Position numbers and translations under genes: made by a program. This document shows positions 8,765 to 16,419 of a stretch of DNA of 64,000 nucleotides, one piece after another. The DNA comes from Acidaminococcus fermentans (GTDB lineage Bacteria; Bacillota; Negativicutes; Acidaminococcales; Acidaminococcaceae). The notes under the pieces were generated by a model. The model saw only the letters and a program-made list of their open reading frames with translations, had not been told where the DNA came from and made no database searches. The stretch's first letter is position 1. Each line of letters starts with the position of its first letter. The stretch lies in the NCBI RefSeq assembly GCF_009696675.1, contig NZ_VULN01000010.1, forward strand, positions 34,379 to 98,378, given 5' to 3'.

Positions 8765-9043
8765 TTATTGGTTGGAATCGAAGTCGAAGGGGACAAAGTC
8801 ACTCCGCTGGATTTCATATTCCAGCACCACTTCCCCATCCTCCTTCGTGATGGCCACATCGTTTTCCACGTAGGATTCCAGGGTGTGGCCATTAAATACC
8901 CGGGTCTGGTAGCAGGTGGGGTTCCGGTCCGTGATCTCGGTGCCAGGGTCTCCCACAATGTCCCGGATGTCGGCGGCAAAAGCCGTACCCGTAATACCGG
9001 CCACCAGGGCCATCGTCATTGCAATCGCTTTCAGGTTCTTCAT
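8765..9043 (-). CDS. Small secreted protein, possible phage moron
   Basis: 92 residues from ATG 9043, chosen for its GAGGAGAACGAA ribosome-binding site. The N-terminus is a clear Sec signal peptide: basic MKNLK, hydrophobic AIAMTMALVAGITGT, then an AFA cleavage site before ADIRD. The mature part is about 70 residues, acidic, with one cysteine, and I do not recognise it. A secreted product has no place in capsid assembly, yet the gene sits between scaffold and MuF genes. Related terminator hairpins flank it on both sides, so it looks like an inserted cassette acting on the lysogen's surface. Function unknown. Confidence 0.7.
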   Translation of the reverse strand: MKNLKAIAMTMALVAGITGTAFAADIRDIVGDPGTEITDRNPTCYQTRVFNGHTLESYVENDVAITKEDGEVVLEYEIQRSDFVPFDFDSNQ

Positions 9044-9069
9044 TTCGTTCTCCTCTCTTTTCAATGCAT

Positions 9070-9094
9070 AAAAATAGCAGACCTGATGGTCTGC
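9070..9094 (-). terminator. Terminator-like hairpin in the leader of the secreted gene
   Basis: GCAGACC-TGAT-GGTCTGC is a perfect 7-bp stem. On the minus strand it is followed by TATTTTT. It lies about 27 bases before the start codon at 9043, so it would limit readthrough from the late operon or act as an attenuator. Confidence 0.6.
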
Positions 9095-9149
9095 CAAAAA
9101 AGCTATCTAATTTTAGGTATAAGAAAAGCCCGCTGCTGGAGCAAGGGGC

Positions 9150-9386
9150 TTAATAGTAATCAATATTCGAAGGAATGTTCTCGATGGTTTTAATATTTCC
9201 TGATTGTTTGCATCTGCTAATTATTTTCCCTTTATGACAATGGTTACACCATATTGCATTAAAACCCATTTTTTCCTTTTTATCAATCAAAACAAATCCT
9301 GACTCCAACTGAGTAGACCCACAAGAAGGACAATGGACATGATGACAACCTTCTTCCAATGCCATCATTTCATCTACCCATTTCAT
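9150..9386 (-). CDS. Small zinc-ribbon protein, candidate immunity partner
   Basis: 78 residues. Two CxxC knuckles (HCPSCGS near 18-23 and WCNHCHKG near 46-51) about 26 residues apart form a zinc-ribbon pattern. The start ATG overlaps the stop of the MuF gene (TCATGA) with a GGAGGG site upstream, so it is coupled to it. It is AT-rich, like the 3' end of the MuF gene and unlike the rest of the head module. That shared composition suggests the two arrived together. I propose it protects the lysogen from the MuF C-terminal domain; a transcription-factor-like role is the alternative. Confidence 0.55.
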   Translation of the reverse strand: MKWVDEMMALEEGCHHVHCPSCGSTQLESGFVLIDKKEKMGFNAIWCNHCHKGKIISRCKQSGNIKTIENIPSNIDYY

Positions 9387-10915
9387 GATTTTTTCCCTCC
9401 AGTTTTTATTTTAAAGAAAAACGCTTCGAAGCGATATGCAACCTTTTCCATCTCTACTCTATGGTCTTGTACATAAACAGACCCGTACTTCTTGAACTGC
9501 ATTACGTGACAATTTTCATGAATTATTGTCCTTAATAATTCTGTTTCGTTAGAAAAAGCCAACGGGAACAAATCTATTCTTCCAATATTTCTAGGGTCTG
9601 CTGAACCATAATATTTTTTTCGAACAAGCCCTCTATCTCTTTGTATTTTATAAATAATCCCATGAGTTTTCAAGTTATATTTTCGACAAAGAGCCTTTAC
9701 CGACTTCATTGTCATCAAAACATCAAGTCCAGAAAAATTTTCGATATTATTTTTCTTTCGGTTTAGAAGTCGATACAGCCGGCTTTCCTTCTTTTCAAAC
9801 ACCGGGGAAATATTCCTTGCCTTCTCCATCCACCCGGCCCTGCCGGCTTTCCATTCCTGTTCTCCTTTCACTCCCAGGATGGCCTGGCGGATATGCAGCG
9901 GCTGCCGTTTCAACCAGGCATTGCCACGGCCTTCCACGTTGTCAGACCGCTTTTTGCCTTTCAGCTCGCTGGCGTACACCGGAGCATAGTGGCACAGGCA
10001 ATGGGGATGGGCCGGGTTCACCGGAGCCTGGTCTTTTGGGAAAACTCCTGCCCCCAGACCATACAGATCCGCATGGGCGTACATGTCGCAGATGTCCTCT
10101 GCTGGGTGCCGACTGCCCAGCTTCCACCGGTAGGCCACAACGCTGTCATTCTCCCCGTAGCGAGCAATAAAAGCGTCATACCGGGCCCTGGCGGCTTCTG
10201 TTCGGGCGATCCGTTCGGCCACATACCGGCTTTTCTCCTGTATGGCGTTCTGGAGGGCCCTCTGGGCAGCCTTTTCACTGCCGTGTTCCAGTTTGTCCAT
10301 GAGCTCCCGGAGGGAGGTTCTGAAGTGATTGTAGGTTGCTCTGTCATCCACCAGATCATCCGCCTGGTATTTTACCTTTCGGATGGCCCGCTGGAGGTCT
10401 TTCACCTCTTCCTGAGAAAGGTTCTCCCGGCTTCTCCGGGTCCACCTGGTCAGTTCATCCAGGTACTTGGGCAATTCCTGCTGCCGGACCACATGACCGC
10501 TTCTGTACCCATCATAGAGGGCCTGGGCGGTGTCCTTCACCGTCTTGTTCAGGTGGATCTGTTTCCGCACCGTGGTGATCACATCGTTCAGCATGGTGTT
10601 GCTGGCTCCATGGATTTTCTCCGACAGGGTCAGCCCGCTGCCGTCCCAGGGATTGGACAGGGCTTCCAGCAGGGCAGCCGCAGGCAGGTCTTTGGCCATT
10701 TCTTGCCCCAGGGCATCCTGGGCCGTGCCAACAATCACGCTGGACACATTGGCCTGCAGCCATTCCTCCACGCCGTATTCCTTGAATACCTGGCGGATGG
10801 CTTCCTCCGGGCTCTTGCCCTGTTTCATGAGAATCTCAATGCGGGCCTTCATCATCTGGCCCTGGAATCCATATCGTTTGGAAAAGGCTTTCAGCTGCCG
10901 CTGCAGTTCGTCCAT
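9383..10915 (-). CDS. MuF-type minor head protein with C-terminal metallopeptidase-like domain
   Basis: 510 residues. Residues about 210-320 are the SPP1 gp7/Mu F head-morphogenesis domain (RIARTEAARARYDAFIARYG, then a cysteine/histidine-rich end NPAHPHCLCHYAP). From about residue 375 the DNA turns AT-rich and a new domain begins. It contains HENCH (H466, E467, H470) and downstream glutamates E488/E490, a gluzincin-like zinc site. MuF proteins are packaged in the capsid, and in many temperate phages they carry variable toxin domains. Here the composition break and the tightly coupled small downstream gene fit that pattern. A true protease activity is inferred from the motif only. Confidence 0.75.
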   Translation of the reverse strand: MDELQRQLKAFSKRYGFQGQMMKARIEILMKQGKSPEEAIRQVFKEYGVEEWLQANVSSVIVGTAQDALGQEMAKDLPAAALLEALSNPWDGSGLTLSEKIHGASNTMLNDVITTVRKQIHLNKTVKDTAQALYDGYRSGHVVRQQELPKYLDELTRWTRRSRENLSQEEVKDLQRAIRKVKYQADDLVDDRATYNHFRTSLRELMDKLEHGSEKAAQRALQNAIQEKSRYVAERIARTEAARARYDAFIARYGENDSVVAYRWKLGSRHPAEDICDMYAHADLYGLGAGVFPKDQAPVNPAHPHCLCHYAPVYASELKGKKRSDNVEGRGNAWLKRQPLHIRQAILGVKGEQEWKAGRAGWMEKARNISPVFEKKESRLYRLLNRKKNNIENFSGLDVLMTMKSVKALCRKYNLKTHGIIYKIQRDRGLVRKKYYGSADPRNIGRIDLFPLAFSNETELLRTIIHENCHVMQFKKYGSVYVQDHRVEMEKVAYRFEAFFFKIKTGGKKS

Positions 10916-10922
10916 GGTTCAC

Positions 10923-12326
10923 CTACTCTTCCGGTGGTTCCTCTTCGTCCTCTGGTTCAGGCGGCTCCGGTGGTTCAGCTGGCTGTGGCGGCTCGTTATA
11001 AGCCGGCTCTGTCTCCTGCTTTTCAATGTCGGCAATGATGGCATCGAACCGGTCAGCAGGCAGCTCCGGCACATAGGCCGTCAGCACCTGTTTGGCCACT
11101 TCCACCTTGATTTTGTTGGTCAGCTGCATATCCAGCACAGCCTGGGCGTTCTTCAACTCTGTGGCCACGTCCGTGATGCCGAAGTCATTGGAGTAGGTCG
11201 CCGTGTATTCCAGGTCCAGACCCATCCATTTGGCCACCAGGGCCAGAATCTTCTTTTCCGCTGCCGCACACCGCTTGGCAAAAGCGGAAAGGCGCTGGTT
11301 CGTCCGTTCGAACTCCCACTGCCGGCTGATGCCGCTGGCCTCCTGTTTGGTCGTGGTAGAGAACGTCAGGCCGGAAATCCGGTACATCTCTTCCACCATG
11401 TTCTTGATCTGGTTCTGGATCAGCGCAGCCGGATCGCTGGGCGGGGAAATGAACCCGGGCTGGAACCGCACCGTGTCCCCGTCGTAGCAAAGGGCATTGT
11501 TGTTCCCGATGATCAGGTCAGAGGCTTCCTTGCTGGGGAATGTCAGCAGCGGGAACGTCTGGTTCCGCAGGATCTCCGTCAGCCAGGAACAGTGATTGTA
11601 CAGGCTGCAGGCAATCCCGGCGATGGGGTACAGCTCCGGAGTGGGATTCAGTTCCCCGTTCTTCACGTGCTGGCTGGGGAACCACACCACCGGGACTTCT
11701 CCCAGATTGTGATCACCGGAAGAGACCATCTGCCCATTCTCATAGACTGCCCAGCGCCGGGTGTTGAAGTATACCGTCCGTTCCTTGTCGTCGCCCATGG
11801 TGCTGCTCACCGCCGTATCCCGGAACTTGATGGACAGCACCCGGCCGTTCTTGTCGATACTCACGCCTTCCACCCGGTCCGGGTCCAAGGTGTACGCATA
11901 CGGGAATTTCCGCTGGGCCAATGCTTCTCCCATGGAAGCCGGCAGGTCCATGGCCTGGAAATTCTCCACAACGATGAAAACAGCCCCGTACAGCTTTGCC
12001 GACAGGGCCGCAGCCTGCATGAAGCTGTCCATGTCATTCCCGGCTCCATCCACATCTTCCAAGAACGCCTCTGCCACCGGGCTGGCCGTTCCGGTCCAGT
12101 CCCGCAGCGGCCGCCGCTTGAAGATGGGATTCACCAGGGCGTTCACGATCAGGGAAAAATGGTTCAGATAATAGGCCGTCTGCTGACGGTCCCGGTAATT
12201 CTGATCTGTTTCCCTCTTGTGGGGGATCAGGTACGCACCCCGGTAGCCGCCGTCCCCATAGTAGGAGTCCCGCATAAGCCGGTACATATTGCCGGTGGGG
12301 CTCAAATAAAAATCTCGTTCGCTCAT
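10923..12326 (-). CDS. Portal protein (DUF4055 type)
   Basis: 467 residues from ATG 12326, chosen because GAGGGAG lies six bases upstream; an in-frame ATG at 12338 overlaps the terminase stop. The start (SERDFYLSPTGNMYRLMRDSYYGDGGYR) and the body (YYLNHFSLIVNALVNPIFKR) resemble DUF4055 portal proteins. The C-terminus is a proline/glutamate-rich tail. It forms the dodecameric DNA channel and terminase docking site. It lies between terminase and MuF genes, the canonical order. Confidence 0.82.
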   Translation of the reverse strand: MSERDFYLSPTGNMYRLMRDSYYGDGGYRGAYLIPHKRETDQNYRDRQQTAYYLNHFSLIVNALVNPIFKRRPLRDWTGTASPVAEAFLEDVDGAGNDMDSFMQAAALSAKLYGAVFIVVENFQAMDLPASMGEALAQRKFPYAYTLDPDRVEGVSIDKNGRVLSIKFRDTAVSSTMGDDKERTVYFNTRRWAVYENGQMVSSGDHNLGEVPVVWFPSQHVKNGELNPTPELYPIAGIACSLYNHCSWLTEILRNQTFPLLTFPSKEASDLIIGNNNALCYDGDTVRFQPGFISPPSDPAALIQNQIKNMVEEMYRISGLTFSTTTKQEASGISRQWEFERTNQRLSAFAKRCAAAEKKILALVAKWMGLDLEYTATYSNDFGITDVATELKNAQAVLDMQLTNKIKVEVAKQVLTAYVPELPADRFDAIIADIEKQETEPAYNEPPQPAEPPEPPEPEDEEEPPEE

Positions 12327-12334
12327 AATCTCCC

Positions 12335-13591
12335 TCAATAATCAAATCTGGCCGAACGGATGGTTGTCCGTACCGGCATTACGCCGCTGCACCCATAGCG
12401 CACAGCGTCGATGGCATGGTTGTCTTTGTCCGGGTAGGCGCTGATGTATTGTCCTTGCCTATTTTGTTCGTATTCGTAACAGACAAATTCTTTATAAGTA
12501 TTAGGGCACCTATTCTTATCTATAAAGATGTGAGCCCGTGATTGAAGCCATTTGATTCCATAATCAACACTGTCTGGACCTTTCATTGCTCCAATGGCAT
12601 TCAGCCCCAATCCTTTAAGCTCCTTGATGGACTTGGGTTCTGCAGAATCGCACCGCACCAGCTCACCGGGCAGGATTACCTGGGAGATTTTTCGGGCTGC
12701 CTGGGGATTGGTCAGTTTTTGTTCATAGACTTCCCCCCAGATATATAAATCTTCGTGTTTAGCATCGTAATGCATGGCCACAAAGGCCAGCGGATCCACA
12801 GCGAACCCGAAGTCCAGGCCGAACAGCCGGCGGTCGAACTGCTGCAGCTGCTCGCTGCTCATGGCCAGGTCTTCCACATTTTCGAAGACCGCCCCGCCGG
12901 TCCCGGTGACTTCTCCCAGGTACTCATGACGGTAAGCCGTTTCGTTCCGCTCTTTGAGCTTTCCAGCTTCCTGGAGGAACTGCTCCCCCAGCCATTCCGG
13001 CGGCACCTGAAGATAGGTGGAGCGGTGCACCAGCCGGTCAGGATCATCCATCAGGATTTCCTCATTCACCCAGTTGCTCCGGCTCTTGGGCGGATTGTAC
13101 GTGCAGAACACCCAGTACTGGGCCCCGCCACGCAGAAGGGACTGGCACAGGTTGCGGATTTCCTCCATGCCGCTGAACTGGTCCAGCTCTTCCAGCCAGA
13201 CAATGCCTACATAACCGAAAGGCAGCTTGATGGATTTCACCTTCATGGGGTCGTCGCAGCCCAGGAACAGGATCTTCTGCCCGGTCCGCTTCAAAGTCAT
13301 TTCCGGCGGAGTCATCTTGTACTTGAAGCGGTCCAGCACCTGGAGCTGTTCTAGGCCCCACTGGATTTGCGGGTACACGCTGTTCTTGATGGTCCCGCCT
13401 ACTTTCCGCAGGACCACTGCATGGCATTCCGGGTGCTGCAGCATCAGCAGGGGGATTTCCATGCCCACGAAGGACGACTTGGTGGAGCCCCGCCCGCCGG
13501 CTAGCCAGTAATAGGTATGTCCGTGTTGCTGGGCGTCCCAGAATACTGAGTCGAAAGCCGGCCCCATACTGTCTGCCACGTTCACCTTCAT
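12335..13591 (-). CDS. terL: Terminase large subunit
   Basis: 418 residues from ATG 13591 with a GGGGGAAAT site; a longer frame exists but would overlap TerS. Walker A is GGRGSTKSS near residues 32-40. Walker B is GIVWLEELDQF, with the catalytic glutamate after it. The RNase H-like nuclease domain starts at LFGLDFGFAVDPLAF, and later acidic residues include CDSAEPKS and AIDAVRYG. It packages DNA into the procapsid and cuts it. Bases about 12440-12770, within the nuclease domain, are AT-richer than their surroundings, which suggests a recombinant segment. Confidence 0.93.
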   Translation of the reverse strand: MKVNVADSMGPAFDSVFWDAQQHGHTYYWLAGGRGSTKSSFVGMEIPLLMLQHPECHAVVLRKVGGTIKNSVYPQIQWGLEQLQVLDRFKYKMTPPEMTLKRTGQKILFLGCDDPMKVKSIKLPFGYVGIVWLEELDQFSGMEEIRNLCQSLLRGGAQYWVFCTYNPPKSRSNWVNEEILMDDPDRLVHRSTYLQVPPEWLGEQFLQEAGKLKERNETAYRHEYLGEVTGTGGAVFENVEDLAMSSEQLQQFDRRLFGLDFGFAVDPLAFVAMHYDAKHEDLYIWGEVYEQKLTNPQAARKISQVILPGELVRCDSAEPKSIKELKGLGLNAIGAMKGPDSVDYGIKWLQSRAHIFIDKNRCPNTYKEFVCYEYEQNRQGQYISAYPDKDNHAIDAVRYGCSGVMPVRTTIRSARFDY

Positions 13592-13592
13592 C

Positions 13593-14048
13593 TCATTTCC
13601 CCCGTTCAAATGTGAATTCCACCTTCTCAGAAGGTTCATCCTCCTGGAGATCTTTTTCCGCCAACTTCTCTTTGATCCGCAGTTCCCGTTCCTTCAGCTT
13701 CAGTTCCTTCTCCCGCAGCTTCACCTCTGGCGTCTCCCGCATCAGGTCAAGGACCACCTGGCTCATGTGGGCACTGCCCCGCATCATAGCCAGGACCATT
13801 CCGTTGGCCATGGCTTCCCCGATGGTGATTTCTCCTGTCTCGGATTTGGCAGCCGCCTGGAAAGCTTTCCGGATGCCGGGATCTTCAATGTCACAGATCC
13901 GGATGTTCCAGGCTCCTGCCAGGATCTCTTTGATGGCCTTCCGGCGGCGTCGGGTAACTCCGCTTTTCACACCGCCTTTGGCACTGTTTTTCCTAACTTC
14001 GTCCGGACTTCGTTCGCTGTTGGGAATCAGATTCTCGTGCCCCTTCAT
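13593..14048 (-). CDS. Terminase small subunit-like protein
   Basis: 151 residues ending two bases before the large subunit start. It opens MKGHENLIPNSERSPDEVRK and continues with a basic HTH-like stretch (SAKGGVKSGVTRRRRKAIKEIL). Residues 105-145 are almost purely KLREKELKLKERELRIKEK, a strong coiled coil for oligomerisation. Position and architecture fit a TerS that recognises the packaging site. A longer conserved motif is not visible. Confidence 0.7.
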   Translation of the reverse strand: MKGHENLIPNSERSPDEVRKNSAKGGVKSGVTRRRRKAIKEILAGAWNIRICDIEDPGIRKAFQAAAKSETGEITIGEAMANGMVLAMMRGSAHMSQVVLDLMRETPEVKLREKELKLKERELRIKEKLAEKDLQEDEPSEKVEFTFERGK

Positions 14049-14083
14049 ACTACATATTCACCACCGTCCTTGGATAAATTGCA

Positions 14084-14107
14084 GAAAAAGAGCCTCTTTC
14101 CAGAGGC
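14084..14107 (-). terminator. Terminator 2 upstream of the packaging genes
   Basis: GCCTCT-GGAA-AGAGGC followed by TCTTTTTC on the minus strand. It lies between the late regulator and TerS and would stop leftward early transcription before the structural genes. Confidence 0.65.
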
Positions 14108-14133
14108 CCTCAATAAGCTATTACACCCTAAAG

Positions 14134-14164
14134 AAAAAAGGCGCCCTGAGCGAAGTTGGGCGCC
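14134..14164 (-). terminator. Terminator 1 upstream of the packaging genes
   Basis: GGCGCCC...GGGCGCC stem with an 11-base loop, followed on the minus strand by TTTTTTCTTT. With the hairpin at 14084-14107 it forms a double terminator that late transcription would have to pass or start beyond. Confidence 0.7.
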
Positions 14165-14240
14165 TTTCCTCCGGTTGACTAAGAATCTCTCAGGAGGCAT
14201 TGGGTGTGGGATGGTTTTGATTTCTCGCAACCACATCTAT

Positions 14241-14269
14241 ATTATAAAACAGAAAGCCTGTCTAAAGCG
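14241..14269 (-). promoter_or_regulatory. Candidate late promoter with poor -35
   Basis: Minus-strand TATAAT at 14241-14246, in an AT-rich stretch just downstream of the late regulator gene. The expected -35 window (14264-14269) reads CGCTTT, far from consensus, as at activator-dependent late promoters. Low certainty. Confidence 0.35.
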
Positions 14270-14329
14270 GCCCATTTTTGGCGTTTTCTGTCGGTTTTCT
14301 GCGCACTTTCTGCACAAAAAGCGGTCTTT

Positions 14330-14842
14330 TCAGGTCAGCAGGCTTCCCTGGATGTTTCCACCCTTGAACATCAGAACCAGATGGTCAATGGCTTTCCAGA
14401 ACCGTCTCCGGCAGGCGCTTTCTGCGTCCGGGCTATACCCCAGCTTTACCGCCACCTGCTTCCATGTCATGCCCTTCCTCCGGATGGTGCAGATTTCCAC
14501 CACATACCGCTCGCTTTCCCACAGGCCGTTCAATGATCTGTCCAGCTTCTCCTTATCCGTGATAAGTCGCTGGAGCTTATTTTCCTTCTCAGCCAGAAGC
14601 TTCAGCAACCGTTCCTTCCGCTCCAGGGCAGCCTCTTCGGAAGACGGCTTTTCGAAACCGCCTCCCCCCGGGCTTTCTCTCCACTGGGTAGTCTTGGGGG
14701 CCGGTTCTATCTGGATTTCCTCCTGCAGCATGGCTATTTCACTTTTCCGGTTCTCCACCCATACCTGCAGCTCGTCATAATGAGCCAGCAGGCACAGCAC
14801 CCTTTTCTTCGTCTGATCTTCCACGTCTCGTCCCTTAACCAC
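14330..14842 (-). CDS. Late transcription regulator, sigma-region-4-like
   Basis: 170 residues from GTG 14842 with AAGGAGG seven bases upstream. Residues 10-100 form a charged coiled coil. Residues about 105-155 (LNGLWESERYVVEICTIRRKGMTWKQVAVKLGYSP...) have the helix-turn-helix pattern of sigma region 4 and of the ArpU/DUF1492 phage late regulators. It is the last gene before the terminator pair and the packaging genes, where such regulators sit. It probably activates late transcription; its target is not visible with certainty. Confidence 0.65.
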   Translation of the reverse strand: MVKGRDVEDQTKKRVLCLLAHYDELQVWVENRKSEIAMLQEEIQIEPAPKTTQWRESPGGGGFEKPSSEEAALERKERLLKLLAEKENKLQRLITDKEKLDRSLNGLWESERYVVEICTIRRKGMTWKQVAVKLGYSPDAESACRRRFWKAIDHLVLMFKGGNIQGSLLT

Positions 14843-14869
14843 CCTGATGCCTCCTTCATTCCTCTTTGT

Positions 14870-15046
14870 CTATCCGATCCGTCCTCCCAGCAGCAGATAA
14901 AGGGCTGCCACCTCCATGATCAGGATCCACAGGGCAAACATCACCAGCCCTGTCAGCAGGATCATGGGCCCCCACTTCCACAGCCGGCTCATTTGGTTCC
15001 CCTTTTTTCCAGTTCTGTAATAATCATCTAGCTTCTCCCTTCTCAT
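14870..15046 (-). CDS. Small membrane protein
   Basis: 58 residues if started at ATG 15046, which overlaps the previous stop (ATGA), or 40 residues from ATG 14992, which has a better AAAGGGGAACC site. Residues 25-55 are one long hydrophobic helix (PMILLTGLVMFALWILIMEV). No family is recognised. A single-pass phage membrane protein is a safe description. Confidence 0.5.
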   Translation of the reverse strand: MRREKLDDYYRTGKKGNQMSRLWKWGPMILLTGLVMFALWILIMEVAALYLLLGGRIG

Positions 15047-15219
15047 TCTGGTTTCCTGTCCCGGGTCACCGGGCAAACTGCCAGGGTCCGTACCTGCTTC
15101 CGACAGACCCGGCAGGTCAAGAATTCCCACAGCCGCCAATGCTGTACGAATTCTTTTGGTTCCACCCATCGGCAGCCCGTGCACCGCTTCACCCGGCGTT
15201 CGGTCTCTTTGTCCTTCAC
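15043..15219 (-). CDS. Small zinc-finger-like protein
   Basis: 58 residues from GTG 15219. Two CxxC pairs, KRCTGCRW near 12-17 and TCRVCRKQ near 35-40, with basic flanks suggest a zinc ribbon that may bind nucleic acid. A different frame is open over the same bases, but it is low-complexity and loses these motifs. The stop overlaps the next ATG, as is usual in this early operon. Function unknown. Confidence 0.5.
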   Translation of the reverse strand: MKDKETERRVKRCTGCRWVEPKEFVQHWRLWEFLTCRVCRKQVRTLAVCPVTRDRKPE

Positions 15220-15225
15220 TTTTGT

Positions 15226-15444
15226 TCATTCCTCCTCATCTCGGTCTCGGGGCCACAGCAATGCAGCCCGCTTTGTTGGCTCAATCCCTGCAATCTCATT
15301 AAGATGATCAGCATACGCCTGTGCATCCATCTCTGTCCCGAATAAATCCTCTGTGACCATGGGGATTCCTCTTCTCGTGTTGCGCATCACGATGTAATTG
15401 TCATCGATGTCGGCCACCACCCAAGGATATTTAAGATTCTTCAT
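15226..15444 (-). CDS. Phage protein of unknown function
   Basis: 72 residues (MKNLKYPWVVADIDDNYIVM...), mixed alpha/beta and acidic, ending DRDEEE. No recognised domain. It lies in a chain of short genes with overlapping starts and stops, and its stop overlaps an ATG at 15229. Confidence 0.5.
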   Translation of the reverse strand: MKNLKYPWVVADIDDNYIVMRNTRRGIPMVTEDLFGTEMDAQAYADHLNEIAGIEPTKRAALLWPRDRDEEE

Positions 15445-15450
15445 CCTGCA

Positions 15451-15606
15451 TCACCGCTTTCCTGTGCTGCCTGCAATGACCAGCTGATCCGTCGGGATGT
15501 GCTTTTCATGGATCCGTGCATAGCAGTCCCAGGCCGCAGCCCCTGCGCTCTTCTTCTCCGGCATGTGACCGCCGGACATCAGTTTGATTTTAACCTGTTC
15601 CGTCAT
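15451..15606 (-). CDS. 51-residue protein resembling the start of a dUTPase
   Basis: Starts at ATG 15606 (GGGGGAG site), overlapping the stop of the preceding gene. The sequence VKIKLMSGGHMPEKKSAGAA followed by WDCYA resembles dUTPase motif 1 (usually GAAGYDLYA). It stops after 51 residues, so later dUTPase motifs are missing. It is either a remnant or a short unrelated protein. Confidence 0.4.
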   Translation of the reverse strand: MTEQVKIKLMSGGHMPEKKSAGAAAWDCYARIHEKHIPTDQLVIAGSTGKR

Positions 15607-16043
15607 TGCTCTCCCCCTTCTGTGACATCTTCCAGAATTCCTTTTTCCATCAACGATTTAATCAGTTTTGATGTGGGGCCCTCTTCCGACTCTTCAAAGA
15701 GGGTGTCATAAAAGGCCAGATTGTTGAAAACATCCGCCAGGCGATAGATTTCCCCATCTTCACGTATCCAAACCCACGTTCCACTTTCTTTGTTATACAG
15801 GACCAGTCCCATGTATCCGTTCTGATCCTTACAGATATCCCCACCATACAAAGTTTCTCCAAGGGTATCAAAACCGCTGTATTTCCCAACACTCTCAGGG
15901 GCAACTGGATGAAGTCCATGATAATAGTCATCATCTGGGTCATTGTCTAAGATGTACTTTTCACCATGGAATCCCTGGATAAGATTGCCTTCAACCCAAA
16001 CACCACATTTTCTGCAAAACCCGCGATAAAGTCCTTGTTGCAT
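15603..16043 (-). CDS. YopX family protein
   Basis: 146 residues. The order of motifs matches YopX proteins of Gram-positive phages: an N-terminal YRGFCRKCGVWVEGNLIQG (family pattern frGk...G.WveGyl), then PESVGKYSGFDTLGETLYGG followed by DIC, and GLVLYNKESGTWVWI. Their function is unknown. AT-richer than the neighbouring early genes. Confidence 0.7.
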   Translation of the reverse strand: MQQGLYRGFCRKCGVWVEGNLIQGFHGEKYILDNDPDDDYYHGLHPVAPESVGKYSGFDTLGETLYGGDICKDQNGYMGLVLYNKESGTWVWIREDGEIYRLADVFNNLAFYDTLFEESEEGPTSKLIKSLMEKGILEDVTEGGEQ

Positions 16044-16061
16044 ATTAGTTCCTCCTTGTCC

Positions 16062-16244
16062 TTACCGTCTCCAGCCCCGGTGCTTTTCCTTCCGGGTCTT
16101 CTGTTTCCAATTCCAGTGCACCAGACAGCCGTGGGAGCAAAAATAATGCTCCCCGGCGTAATCCTTGGTGGTCCATGTCCATGCCCGATCTCCCGGGTCC
16201 CGGAAGGTCAGGCCGCAGCCGTCACATTTCCTGTACTTTTCCAC
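16062..16244 (-). CDS. Small zinc-binding-like protein
   Basis: 60 residues from GTG 16244 with an AAGGAGAAG site. KCDGCGLTF near 7-11 and FCSHGCLVHW near 35-40 give a C-x2-C ... C-x3-C arrangement. The C-terminus is basic. It overlaps the preceding gene by 23 nt. Unknown function; probably nucleic-acid related. Confidence 0.5.
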   Translation of the reverse strand: MEKYRKCDGCGLTFRDPGDRAWTWTTKDYAGEHYFCSHGCLVHWNWKQKTRKEKHRGWRR

Positions 16245-16419
16245 GGTTCTTCTCCTTCTCCATCCGGTTCAGCTCCCGGGCCTTTTCAGTGGCGAACATC
16301 CGCATGTCGAACCGGTCCCGGTAGAATTCTTCCTTTCCTTCCAGCCGGTTGTACCGGAACAGCCTCCATTCCTGGAGGCCGGTCCGGCGGACTTTCCATG
16401 TTCCGCAGGTGCGGTTCAT
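16222..16419 (-). CDS. Phage protein of unknown function
   Basis: 65 residues, very basic and arginine-rich, with a C-terminal helix (EKARELNRMEKEKNRGK). The ATG overlaps the stop of the preceding gene with AAGGTGACAGC upstream. No recognised family. Confidence 0.45.
   Translation of the reverse strand: MNRTCGTWKVRRTGLQEWRLFRYNRLEGKEEFYRDRFDMRMFATEKARELNRMEKEKNRGKVQEM

Noticed and set aside
14870..15229. One 119-residue protein from ATG 15229
   Set aside because: Its first 60 residues are low-complexity and overlap a frame with two clear CxxC pairs. Only the C-terminal membrane segment looks real.
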